From SZUA-320 sp041612035 (GTDB lineage: Bacteria > Gemmatimonadota > Gemmatimonadetes > Gemmatimonadales > GWC2-71-9): a stretch of 15,117 nt of DNA. A program made the translations under genes and the position numbers. The notes beneath the pieces are model-generated. The model saw nothing but the letters and a program-made list of their open reading frames with translations, made no database searches and was not told the origin of the DNA. Shown one piece after another: positions 8,554 to 15,117 of the stretch. The DNA is taken from positions 1 to 15,117 of the forward strand of contig JBFILX010000036.1 of the NCBI GenBank assembly GCA_041612035.1, read 5' to 3'. Each line of letters starts with the position of its first letter. The first letter of the stretch is position 1.

Positions 8554-10103
8554 CGCTTGAGCCCCCGGAGCCAGTCGTTGAACTGACGGAGGTCCTCCGC
8601 CTCGGGGTCGGCCGATGCGGCGGACCGGCCGGGGGTGGCGCCGAAGAACTCGTCGTAGCTCGGCTCGTCCTCCGGTTCCTCCGGGGCGGTGTCGGGAGCC
8701 CCTGCCACGGGGCCGGGGGCGGCACCGGGCCGGTTGCCGAACACCTCCGCCAGCGAGAGGGGCTGCGCCGCCTCGCGGGTCGGCTCCCCCGCCGGACCGC
8801 GCTCGACCGCGGGCGGGAGCACCTGGGTCCGGCCGCCGGGCGGCTGGGCGTCGAGCACGCTTCGCAGCATCTCGCCGACGGCCTGGCCACCGGTCACGCG
8901 AGCGGCGCGGGACGGGCCCGCCATGGCAGGCGCGGCCGCGGCGGCGGGCTCGATCTCCCCCTCGAGGCGCCGGACCGCGTCGGCCAGGTGCGCGTCATGG
9001 GGCGCCCGGTCGAGCAGCTGGCGGTACACCGCCAGCGCCAGGTCACGGTGCCCCTGCTTGAGGAACAGCTCCGCCATGGATTCCGTGATCACCAGCACGG
9101 GCTCGCTCTCCTCGCTCTCCGGCGTGCGGTCGGCGGCGGCGACGGTGGCCGTCTCCTCGGGCGCCGGTTCGTCGGGCAGCGGCGCGGCCGCGGGAACGGG
9201 GTCGGGCTCCGGAACGTCGCTGGCCGGGTCGGCGACCACGTCCACCGGCAGGGCGGCGTCCTCGGCGGTGGCGAGCACCGCCGATTCCTCGAAGGCGGCC
9301 GCGGGTACCTCCACCCCCGCCGAGGCCTCGGCCTGCGCCGGCTCCACCGCGGCCGCGGCGTCATCCTCCCAGGTGGCCCACGCGTCCCAGGCCGACGGCT
9401 GGGCGGACGGCTCCGGGTCCGGCTCCAGCTCCGGTTCCGGCGGAGGCGCCGGGGCGGAAGCGTCCGGCGCCTCGTCGAAGGGCGTCTCGGCCTGGTCCGG
9501 CTCCGGGATCGGCTCGGGCTCCGGCTCCTCGCCTGCCGCGGCCGCGTCCCACGAAGCCACCGACGGCTCCGCCGGGAGCGGCGCGGGCTCATCGACCGGC
9601 GCGGCCGACCAGGGCGCGGGATCCTCGCGGGCCGGCGCGGGCTCAGGCGGCGGCGCCTCCGCGGTCGGCGGGGAGGACGCCGACGCCGGCTCGGCCGGCG
9701 TACGGTTCCGCAGCCGTTCGAGCGCCTCGATCGCCTCGGTGTCGCCGCGGTCCACCTCGAGGAGCAGTTCCAGCCGCTCGATCGCCTGGGCTTCGCGGCC
9801 CGTCCGCTCGTACACCTGCGCGATGCCGCTCAGCGCAATGCCATTCACGGGGTCGCTCGCGAGAGCGACATCGAAGGCCGCCTCCGCCTGGTCGAGCGCC
9901 CCGGCGTCGAGGTGACAGCGGCCCCGCACGATCAGGGCCGGTACGTACTCGGGGTGCTGCTCCAGCCCGGCGGCCAGGATCTCCAGTGCCCGGTCGTGGT
10001 TCCCCGCCTTGCGGTGGGCCTCGGCGAGGGGGGCGAACATGAGTCCGGTGGGGTTGTCCAGCCAGCGCCGTTCGAGTTTCTCGATGTCAGCCGAGGTGGC
10101 CAT
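8550..10103 (-). CDS. TPR protein with long Pro/Ala/Glu linker, operon head
   Basis: The 517 residues have three parts. The N-terminus (about 5-132) is a run of TPR helices: residues 20-50 (LAEAHRKAGNHDRALEILAAG), 54-84, 88-118 and the start of a further helix. A low-complexity linker rich in Pro, Ala and Glu follows (about 136-335). After it comes one more TPR-like unit, ESMAELFLKQGHRDLALAVYRQLL (341-364). The C-terminal part is a second linker with short conserved-looking islands: LSLAEVFGN (449-457), YDEFFGATPG (483-492) and the terminal FNDWLRGLKR (508-517). There is no signal peptide or membrane segment, so it is probably cytoplasmic. TPRs bind other proteins, but no partner can be named. 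It is the first gene of the aroQ-acc-ftsK operon. ATG at 10103 has a weak AGAG-type ribosome site. The stop overlaps the aroQ TTG start. Confidence 0.85.
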   Translation of the reverse strand: MATSADIEKLERRWLDNPTGLMFAPLAEAHRKAGNHDRALEILAAGLEQHPEYVPALIVRGRCHLDAGALDQAEAAFDVALASDPVNGIALSGIAQVYERTGREAQAIERLELLLEVDRGDTEAIEALERLRNRTPAEPASASSPPTAEAPPPEPAPAREDPAPWSAAPVDEPAPLPAEPSVASWDAAAAGEEPEPEPIPEPDQAETPFDEAPDASAPAPPPEPELEPDPEPSAQPSAWDAWATWEDDAAAAVEPAQAEASAGVEVPAAAFEESAVLATAEDAALPVDVVADPASDVPEPDPVPAAAPLPDEPAPEETATVAAADRTPESEESEPVLVITESMAELFLKQGHRDLALAVYRQLLDRAPHDAHLADAVRRLEGEIEPAAAAAPAMAGPSRAARVTGGQAVGEMLRSVLDAQPPGGRTQVLPPAVERGPAGEPTREAAQPLSLAEVFGNRPGAAPGPVAGAPDTAPEEPEDEPSYDEFFGATPGRSAASADPEAEDLRQFNDWLRGLKR

Positions 10104-10142
10104 CAGGCTCTCTTCGCGTAAGTCGTTATGGCGCTTGGGCCA

Positions 10143-10171
10143 AGACTACCCGCGCCCTGCGGGGGTGTCAA
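10143..10171 (-). promoter_or_regulatory. Sigma-70-like promoter of the TPR-aroQ-acc-ftsK operon
   Basis: On the minus strand a perfect -35 hexamer TTGACA (10171-10166) is followed after 17 bases by TAGTCT (10148-10143), a weak -10. The start of transcription would be near 10136, leaving about 33 bases before the ATG at 10103. It lies in the only clear intergenic gap upstream of this operon. The -10 matches consensus at only three positions, so strength is uncertain. Confidence 0.55.
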
Positions 10172-10193
10172 CGCGCGCCACGCGCCCCCCGGC

Positions 10194-10222
10194 TTGAGAT
10201 GCCGGTCCGGCTCGGGTAGTAT
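10194..10222 (+). promoter_or_regulatory. Sigma-70-like promoter of ppiD
   Basis: TTGAGA (10194-10199) and TAGTAT (10217-10222) are separated by exactly 17 bases on the plus strand. The predicted transcription start, about 10229, is only a few bases before the in-frame TTG (10232) and ATG (10238), and about 47 bases before the preferred ATG at 10277. It is back to back with the promoter of the leftward operon; the two -35 boxes are 22 bases apart. Confidence 0.6.
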
Positions 10223-10276
10223 TCGGGCTCTTTGTCCATGGGACGCCCTCCCCGTCCGCAGGGCCCGGAACCGCCT

Positions 10277-12106
10277 ATGATGCAAGCCTTTCGCAACAGC
10301 GCCAAACCGTTGGTCCTGATCGTGACCGTCGCGTTCCTCGCGTGGCTCGTGCTGGATCTCAGCGGTCTCTCGAGCGGTGGCGCCAACATGTTCTCCACCT
10401 CCACCGTCGGGAAGGTCAACGGTCAGGGGGTGGATGTCCGGGCGTTCCAGGAGGCGGTCTCGCGCCTCACCGAGCAGCGTCAGCGTCAGTCGTCGGAGCC
10501 TCTTGGCCTGGCCGAAACGGCGCAAATTCGAGACCAAGCGTGGGAGCAGTTCATTCAGGAGCGGCTCCTGGCGCAGGAGTACAAGCGGTGGGGTATCTCC
10601 GTGTCCTCACAGGAGATCGCCGAGGCCATCCGATCCACCCCTCCGCAGGACTTCATGTCCCTGCCCGATTTCCAGACAGAGGGGCAATTCGATCGGTCAA
10701 AATACGAGCGCTGGCTCGCTTCCGCCGTCGGCCAGAGCTACGTCCCTGTGCTGGAGGCGGAGTACCGGAACCAGCTCATGCAGTCCAAGCTGGCCCGGCA
10801 CCTGGTGGCCCCGCTGTACGTCCCCGAGACCGAGCTCTGGGAGCGGTACCGGGACGAGCACGAGGAGGCGACGGTGGGGGCGGTGACGGTCCCGCCGGGC
10901 GCGATCAGCGATGCGGTGGTGACGGTGACCCCCTCCGAGGTCGATGCCTACTATGCCTCGAACCGGGAATCGTTCCGGCGGGAGGCGATGGCGTGGCTCA
11001 GCTACCTGACGCTGGATCGCCGGCCGATCGCGTCGGACACGGCCGCGGCGCTGGAGCGGGCCCAGGCCCTTCGCGCGGAGATCCTGTCGGGGACACCGTT
11101 CGACGAGGTCGCGCGGCGCGAGTCGGCCGACACCGTCTCGGGGAACCGCGGGGGGGACCTGGGCGAGTGGACCCGGGGGGCCTTCGACCCCGCCTTCGAG
11201 GCGGCGGCGTTCTCGATTCCGCTCAACCGGGTGTCGGAGCCGGTCCTGAGCCAGTTCGGCTATCACCTGATCGAGGTCACGGCCCGGGCGGGCAACACCG
11301 CCACCGCGCGGCACATCCTGGTGCCCGTGGAGGTGACCGGTGATCACCTGGTGGAGCTGGACACCCGGGCCGACAGCCTCGAGACCCTCGCCGCGGACCG
11401 TCTGGACCCCGCGGCGCTCGACACCGCGGCCCGGGTGCTCGGGCTGCCGGTGCTGAAGGCCGGTCCGGTGGTGAAGGGGTCGCTCACCGGCGCGGTGCTC
11501 GATGCCGTGATCTGGGCCTTCCAGGCGGAGGTGGGGGAGCACTCGCCGGTCATTGAGACCCCGTCCGCCTACTTCGTCTTCCGGGTGGACAGCGCCCGCC
11601 AGGAGGGGATCCCACCCCTCGCCCAGATCCGGGGTGAGGTGGAGGAGCGGCTGCGGTCCGACAAGAAGAAGGCCGAGGCCCGCCGGCTGGCCCAGGAGAT
11701 CCTGCGGGAGGCGGCCGCGGGCAAGTCACTCGCCGCCGCCGCCGCCGACCTGGGCCTGTCGCACCAGGTGCTGGGGCCGTTCTCCCGGGTGAATGCGCCC
11801 CCGCTCGGTGAGTCCGTGGTGGGCGCCGCGTTCGCGGTCCGGCCGGGGCAGCGGGTGGGCCCGATCGACGGGGCCGCCGGATGGGTGGTCCTCGAGGTGA
11901 TCCGTCACGTGCCGGCCGACTCGGCCGCCTTCCGGGCTGAACTCCCGTCGCTGCGCGAGCAGGCGCTCGACAACTACCGGCGGCGCTACCTGCAGCAGTA
12001 CTTCAGCGCGCTCCGGGCCGCGGCCAAGGTGGTGGACAACCGCCACCTGGTGTTCCGGACCTCGGCCCAGATCGAGGCGGACGCCCAGGGCGCCACCCTG
12101 CCCTAG
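10277..12106 (+). CDS. ppiD: PpiD/SurA-type membrane-anchored peptidyl-prolyl isomerase family chaperone
   Basis: This is a probable inner-membrane chaperone that faces the periplasm and helps exported proteins fold as they leave the translocon. From ATG 10277 it has 609 residues. A short cytoplasmic N-terminus and one membrane segment (11-31) come first. A SurA_N-like helical domain follows (about 45-230, with the helices before and after VSSQEIAEAI), then a parvulin-like domain (about 236-336, with GGDLGEW at 292-298 and GYHLIEV at 328-334). The C-terminal region (340-590) includes ARHILVP (344-350) and a second parvulin-like end (AFAVRPGQRVGPI, 518-530). As in E. coli PpiD, the first parvulin domain lacks the usual RHIL start, so isomerase activity is doubtful. 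I prefer 10277 because MMQAFRNSAK leads straight into the membrane helix and GGAA lies 6 bases upstream. TTG 10232 and ATG 10238 sit almost on the predicted transcription start. It is transcribed alone. Confidence 0.88.
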   Translation: MMQAFRNSAKPLVLIVTVAFLAWLVLDLSGLSSGGANMFSTSTVGKVNGQGVDVRAFQEAVSRLTEQRQRQSSEPLGLAETAQIRDQAWEQFIQERLLAQEYKRWGISVSSQEIAEAIRSTPPQDFMSLPDFQTEGQFDRSKYERWLASAVGQSYVPVLEAEYRNQLMQSKLARHLVAPLYVPETELWERYRDEHEEATVGAVTVPPGAISDAVVTVTPSEVDAYYASNRESFRREAMAWLSYLTLDRRPIASDTAAALERAQALRAEILSGTPFDEVARRESADTVSGNRGGDLGEWTRGAFDPAFEAAAFSIPLNRVSEPVLSQFGYHLIEVTARAGNTATARHILVPVEVTGDHLVELDTRADSLETLAADRLDPAALDTAARVLGLPVLKAGPVVKGSLTGAVLDAVIWAFQAEVGEHSPVIETPSAYFVFRVDSARQEGIPPLAQIRGEVEERLRSDKKKAEARRLAQEILREAAAGKSLAAAAADLGLSHQVLGPFSRVNAPPLGESVVGAAFAVRPGQRVGPIDGAAGWVVLEVIRHVPADSAAFRAELPSLREQALDNYRRRYLQQYFSALRAAAKVVDNRHLVFRTSAQIEADAQGATLP

Positions 12107-12119
12107 CCTGCGGTCGTGA

Positions 12120-12178
12120 CGGCCCCAAACGCGCGCGGGCGATTCCCCTGGGAATCGCCCGCGCGTCGTTCGGGGCCG
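12120..12178. terminator. Long near-perfect hairpin between convergent ppiD and tatA
   Basis: Two 16-base arms, CGCGCGGGCGATTCCC (12132-12147) and its exact reverse complement (12150-12165), are separated by only two bases. Outside them CGGCCCC (12120-12126) pairs with GGGGCCG (12172-12178), through a short AAAC/CGTT segment with one bulge. The structure fills most of the 77-base gap between the ppiD stop and the tatA stop. It therefore probably ends transcription from both sides. No T-run follows on either strand, so it is not a textbook intrinsic terminator; such U-less hairpins are common in high-GC genomes. Confidence 0.75.
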
Positions 12179-12183
12179 CTCGA

Positions 12184-12438
12184 TTACTGGGAGAGCCGTT
12201 TCGGATCCCCGGTGGTGGCGGTGTCCTGCGCGTTGCCGTCGAGCTGGCGGCCCCCCTGCCCCCGATCCTCGCCGGGCATGCTGTTCACCGCGTCGCTCAC
12301 GTCGGAGATGCTCCGCTTGAACTCCCGGATCCCCTTCCCCAGCGACGAGCCGATCTCGGGCAGCCGCTTGGCCCCGAACAGCAGCAGGACCACCACGAGG
12401 ATGATCATCAGTTCGGAGAAGCCGATGTTGCCCAGCAT
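12184..12438 (-). CDS. tatA: Sec-independent translocase subunit TatA/TatE
   Basis: TatA forms the pore-like assembly of the twin-arginine pathway that exports folded proteins across the inner membrane. The 84-residue protein has a short N-terminus with FSEL (7-10), one membrane helix (about 8-21), the hinge FGAKRLPEIG (21-30) and the amphipathic helix SSLGKGIREFKRSI (31-44). A polar, poorly conserved tail follows. ATG at 12438 has a good GGAG ribosome site (12448-12445) six bases away. No tatB or tatC is in the window. It is the last gene of its operon, 21 bases after the DUF4321-like gene, and runs into the shared hairpin. Confidence 0.95.
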   Translation of the reverse strand: MLGNIGFSELMIILVVVLLLFGAKRLPEIGSSLGKGIREFKRSISDVSDAVNSMPGEDRGQGGRQLDGNAQDTATTGDPKRLSQ

Positions 12439-12459
12439 GGGGCGCTCCGGGTCGAGGGG

Positions 12460-12732
12460 CTAGAAGAGGGACCGGGCGAGCAGATAGGCCAGCACGACGC
12501 CGACCACGCTCAGAATCGAGACATCCAGGCTCACCGGGCCCAGCGTCAAGTCTACCACCAGCAGGTCGATCGCGGCAGGGCCGATGCTCGGCTGCACCGC
12601 GAACGTGAAGAAGTCCCGGGTGGGGCTTTCCGGCAGGAACCGCCGCAGCAGCTCGGTCAGGAAGCCGCCGAGCGCGAAGCCGGCGACCAGCACACCGAGG
12701 TGGAACCAGGGCCTCCGGGGTCCGCTGGGCAT
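12460..12732 (-). CDS. Small membrane protein, DUF4321-like
   Basis: This 90-residue protein is real although a much longer open frame surrounds it. From ATG 12732 it has two hydrophobic segments: HLGVLVAGFALGGFLTELL (11-29) and SLDVSILSVVGVVLAYLLA (68-86). A middle part, AAIDLLVVDLTLGPVSLDV (53-71), follows FLPESPTRDFF. The pattern GGxLTELL, then a DL-x-LTLG-x-SLDVS motif before the last helix, resembles the DUF4321 family of short membrane proteins of unknown function. The first base of its ATG is the last base of the upstream polyprenyl synthase stop (TGATG), so translation is probably coupled. No function is known to me. Confidence 0.75.
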   Translation of the reverse strand: MPSGPRRPWFHLGVLVAGFALGGFLTELLRRFLPESPTRDFFTFAVQPSIGPAAIDLLVVDLTLGPVSLDVSILSVVGVVLAYLLARSLF

Positions 12733-13721
12733 CAGCGCCTCCGTTCCAGCACGTAGGTGAGACTGGCCCGCAGGCTGTCGCGGGCGGGGCCCGGGGCCAG
12801 CAGGTCCAGTTCCTGTTCCGCGCGGGCCGCGAACTCGGTGGCGCGGCGCCGCGCGTAGTCCAGCCCCCCGGCGGCGGCCACCGCCTCGATGACCGTGGCG
12901 ATCTGGCCGTCGTCCGGCGCCGGGGCGGCCATCAGGCGGGTCACCGCGTCCCGTCCCGCGGGCGACATCCGGGGGAGCGCGTGGATGAGCGGGAGGGTGA
13001 CCTTGTGCTCCCGCAGATCGAGCCCCGACGGCTTGCCGGTGACCGCCTCGGGCTCGGTGAAGTCCAGCAGGTCGTCCACCACCTGGAACGCCATGCCAAG
13101 GTACTCGCCGAACCGGGCCATCGCGCGGCGGACCGGGACCGGCGCCTCCAGGGCCCCCACCTCCGCCGCCCCGGAGAGGAGCGAGGCGGTCTTGGACCGG
13201 ATGAGGAGATCGTACTCCTCCTCGGTGTACCGGAGCCGGTCGTGGGCCAGCAACTGGCGCATCTCGCCGATGGTCATCTCGTTCGTCACCCGGCCCAGGA
13301 CCCGCAGCGGCTCCAGGTCGTCCAGCCGGACCAGTTCGATGACCGCCCGGGAGTACAGGTAGTCGCCCATGATGACCGACACCTGATGGCTGAACAGCGA
13401 GTTGATCGTGGGCATGCCGCGCCGGAGCACCGAGTGATCCACGGCGTCGTCGTGCACCAGGGTGGCGAGGTGGATCAGCTCCACGATGGCCGCCAGCCGC
13501 TTCACCCGGGGATCGGCCGACCCGGTGGCGTCGGCCACCAGGAGCACCAGGGTCGGGCGGAACAGCTTGCCCTGCATCTGCAGGAGGTGGGCGTTGACCT
13601 CGTTGATGAGATCGAAGTCGGCCGAGATGATCGCGCCGATGTCCCGGCGGACGGCCTCCAGCCGATCCTCCACGCCGGCCTGCAGCTGGGCGAGGGTGAC
13701 GGCCCCGGTGTGCGAGATCAC
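12732..13721 (-). CDS. Trans-polyprenyl diphosphate synthase, long-chain type
   Basis: It condenses isopentenyl diphosphate onto an allylic primer to make the side chain of a quinone, probably menaquinone or ubiquinone. The 329 residues show GKLFRP (51-56), the first Asp-rich motif DDAVD (91-95), RRG (100-102), K177 in RSKTASL, and the second Asp-rich motif DDLLD (216-220) after FQVV. Residues before the first motif are small (Ala86, Thr87), as in enzymes that make long chains rather than farnesyl or geranylgeranyl diphosphate. The usual DLxEGKxTLP reads DLREHKVTLP (235-244). The start is GTG at 13721, overlapping the stop of the TPR gene as GTGA. IspB, HepT and SdsA are all possible names; the product length cannot be read from sequence. 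Confidence 0.9.
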   Translation of the reverse strand: MISHTGAVTLAQLQAGVEDRLEAVRRDIGAIISADFDLINEVNAHLLQMQGKLFRPTLVLLVADATGSADPRVKRLAAIVELIHLATLVHDDAVDHSVLRRGMPTINSLFSHQVSVIMGDYLYSRAVIELVRLDDLEPLRVLGRVTNEMTIGEMRQLLAHDRLRYTEEEYDLLIRSKTASLLSGAAEVGALEAPVPVRRAMARFGEYLGMAFQVVDDLLDFTEPEAVTGKPSGLDLREHKVTLPLIHALPRMSPAGRDAVTRLMAAPAPDDGQIATVIEAVAAAGGLDYARRRATEFAARAEQELDLLAPGPARDSLRASLTYVLERRR

Positions 13722-15117
13722 GAACGGTCCCCGGCGGTGAGGCGGTGCAGCCGTTCGCTGACGTCATGGAACCGGATGTCCACCGCCATGGCCCGCTCGT
13801 ACCAGGCCACCGCATCGCCCGACCGGCCCTGGGCCTCGACCGCCCGCCCCAGCCAGTAGAGCAGCGCGACCTTCTGCTCGTCGGCGCCGGGGAGGGCCTC
13901 GACGGCCCGACGCAGGATGCCCTCGGTGATGGCGAACCGGCCCTTCTCGAAGAACGCCACGCCCAGCGCCTCGGTGGTCTTCAGTTTCCCCTCGGGCGCC
14001 CGCAGGGCGCGCTGGAACTGGGCGATGGCCTCGTCGAGGAGTCCCATCTCCTTGTAGGCGATCCCCAGGTCGTAGTGGGCCTGGAAGTCCTCGACGTCGA
14101 GGTTGGCCTCGATGCCCTGCTTGAACTGCGCCAGGGTCTCCAGAAAGTCGCGGTCCTCGTCCCCGACCACCTCGGGCTGGCCCACCCGCATCCGGGTGTC
14201 CATGGGGCCGTCCTCCAGGATCAGGGCCCCCAGGTCCACGTAGTCCCCGCTGCCCGGCGGCGCTGCCCCGGGCGGGGCACCGGCCTCGGACGCGGCGATC
14301 GCCGCGCTCGCCCCGGCATTGCCGGGATCGTGCTCCAGGACCCGCTGGTAGACCATCCGGGCGTTGGCGTGCGCGCCGCTCCGGGCAAGCGCGTGGCCGA
14401 GGGAGAGGTAGGCGCCGATCAGCAGGTTGCGGTCGTGCACCCGGTAGGCCAGCTCGACCCGCTTCTGGTGCCAGTGCAGATTGTCCGGGTCGCGCCGGAG
14501 CAGCTCGCCCACCGTGGCGATGGCCAGGTCCCACTGCTCGGCCGCCTCCTCCCCCGCCAGAGCCCGCTCCAGGGCCACGACGCTTCGCCCGCCCGCGCTC
14601 CCCGGCACCGGCGCCGCCCGTCGGCGCTCCGGCGCCTCGTCGGTCCATGTCTCGACCTCGAGCCCCTCGAAGAGCGGGTGATAGACGATCGGGAGCGGCT
14701 CCCCCGGCGGCCCGGGCTCCTCGCCCGGCTCGGCCGCGGTGGGTTCCAGCCCCTCGACCTCCATCGGTTCGGCCACCATCGGCTCACGCAGCGAGGCGAG
14801 CCCCGGGTCATCGGGGGTCGTCTCGACCGCGGTCGGCTCGAACCCGCTGAGGGGGGACACCGCGTCCGCCGGGTCCGCCTCGACCGCGGTGGGCTCCAGC
14901 CCCTCGGGGCGGCCCTCGCCCGCCGCGGGAGGCGGCCCGAAGCCGGTGTCGATGAAGACGAGACCGGAGGCGGCCGCGCGCAGCGGATCCGGCGGCGGCG
15001 GGGCGGCGCGGGCCGTCTCGGGAGCGGCGAGCGCCTCGAAGTCGGGCGCCGTCACCTCGTCCGAACTCACCTGGTCGAAGAGCTCGGTCAGGGCCGCGAG
15101 CAGTTCCTGGCTGGCCG
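13718..15117 (-). CDS. TPR protein with repetitive acidic linker, 5' end outside window
   Basis: The frame is open through the right edge (the last residues read ASQELLAALTELFDQ before the GTG at 15070), so the N-terminus is missing and that GTG is not the real start. Counting from it, residues 1-125 are Pro/Ala/Glu-rich with three copies of a G-L/F-E-P-T-A-V/A-E octapeptide. TPR-like helices occupy about 160-265, a short conserved-looking segment GDYVDLGALILEDGPMDTRM lies at 275-294, and classic TPRs follow at 305-440, including DLGIAYKEMGLLDEAIAQFQRAL (334-356) and the ALLYWLGRAVEAQGRSGDAVAWYERAM repeat. No membrane segment is visible. It overlaps the polyprenyl synthase by four bases (GTGA). 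Partner and role are unknown. Confidence 0.82.
   Translation of the reverse strand, partial: ASQELLAALTELFDQVSSDEVTAPDFEALAAPETARAAPPPPDPLRAAASGLVFIDTGFGPPPAAGEGRPEGLEPTAVEADPADAVSPLSGFEPTAVETTPDDPGLASLREPMVAEPMEVEGLEPTAAEPGEEPGPPGEPLPIVYHPLFEGLEVETWTDEAPERRRAAPVPGSAGGRSVVALERALAGEEAAEQWDLAIATVGELLRRDPDNLHWHQKRVELAYRVHDRNLLIGAYLSLGHALARSGAHANARMVYQRVLEHDPGNAGASAAIAASEAGAPPGAAPPGSGDYVDLGALILEDGPMDTRMRVGQPEVVGDEDRDFLETLAQFKQGIEANLDVEDFQAHYDLGIAYKEMGLLDEAIAQFQRALRAPEGKLKTTEALGVAFFEKGRFAITEGILRRAVEALPGADEQKVALLYWLGRAVEAQGRSGDAVAWYERAMAVDIRFHDVSERLHRLTAGDRS
14729..14905 (-). repeat. Three copies of an octapeptide-coding repeat inside the TPR gene
   Basis: Near 14729-14756, 14822-14845 and 14878-14905 the minus strand encodes GLEPTAAE, GFEPTAVE and GLEPTAVE. 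The DNA is similar but not identical (each holds a variant of CCGCGGTGGGTTCCAGCCC on the plus strand). This suggests an old internal duplication within the acidic linker rather than a mobile repeat. Confidence 0.7.

Noticed and set aside
8988..10121. Long plus-strand frames opposite the operon-head TPR gene
   Set aside because: They are Arg- or Ser-rich shadows of the Pro/Ala/Glu linker and lack any motif.
10103..10537. Minus-strand frames across the divergent promoter region and start of ppiD
   Set aside because: They overlap the promoters and ppiD, have no recognisable family, and no ribosome site.
12733..13815. Minus-strand frame extending the DUF4321-like gene to 451 codons
   Set aside because: Only the last 90 codons have protein-like character. 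The rest is an out-of-frame reading of the polyprenyl synthase gene.

Overview
The window is high-GC bacterial chromosome, densely packed with core cellular genes. Several features suggest a diderm (Gram-negative type) member of a high-GC phylum. These are a PpiD-type periplasmic chaperone, a type IV pilus retraction ATPase, a long-chain polyprenyl diphosphate synthase, a type II dehydroquinase, and TPR proteins with long Pro/Ala/Glu linkers. My best guess is Gemmatimonadota. That rests on the general look of the proteins and gene order, not on a database search.

Layout. At the left edge, a plus-strand fragment (2-847) encodes the C-terminal part of a parallel beta-helix surface or secreted protein. 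Facing it is a compact eight-gene block on the minus strand (868-10103). In transcription order it holds: a TPR protein, aroQ, an Xaa-Pro peptidase (pepP/pepQ type), accB, a pilT/pilU-like ATPase, accC, comB and ftsK. Neighbours overlap by 4 to 23 bases or are separated by at most 72 bases, so this looks like one operon of about 9.2 kb. A divergent promoter region (10104-10276) drives this operon leftward and ppiD (10277-12106) rightward. ppiD converges on a second minus-strand operon, and a long near-perfect hairpin (12120-12178) separates the two. The second operon reads: TPR protein (cut by the right edge), polyprenyl synthase, a small DUF4321-like membrane protein, and tatA.

How it fits together. 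AccB and AccC are the biotin carrier and biotin carboxylase of acetyl-CoA carboxylase. The order aroQ - Xaa-Pro peptidase - (efp) - accB - accC is an old conserved neighbourhood. Here efp is absent and a pilus ATPase gene lies between accB and accC. The rest of the content concerns chromosome translocation (FtsK), isoprenoid side-chain synthesis, protein export (TatA) and folding of exported proteins (PpiD). Several starts are non-ATG: accC and aroQ use TTG; pepP and the polyprenyl synthase use GTG. Several genes are joined by ATGA, GTGA, TTGA or TGATG stop/start overlaps, which suggests translational coupling.

I saw no mobile element, CRISPR array, tRNA, rRNA, defence system or other clearly new system. 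The points most worth a second look are: the rearranged acc neighbourhood, ComB between accC and ftsK, altered residues in the FtsK DNA-reading helix, the unusual active-site loop of AroQ, the long hairpin, and the two linker-rich TPR proteins.
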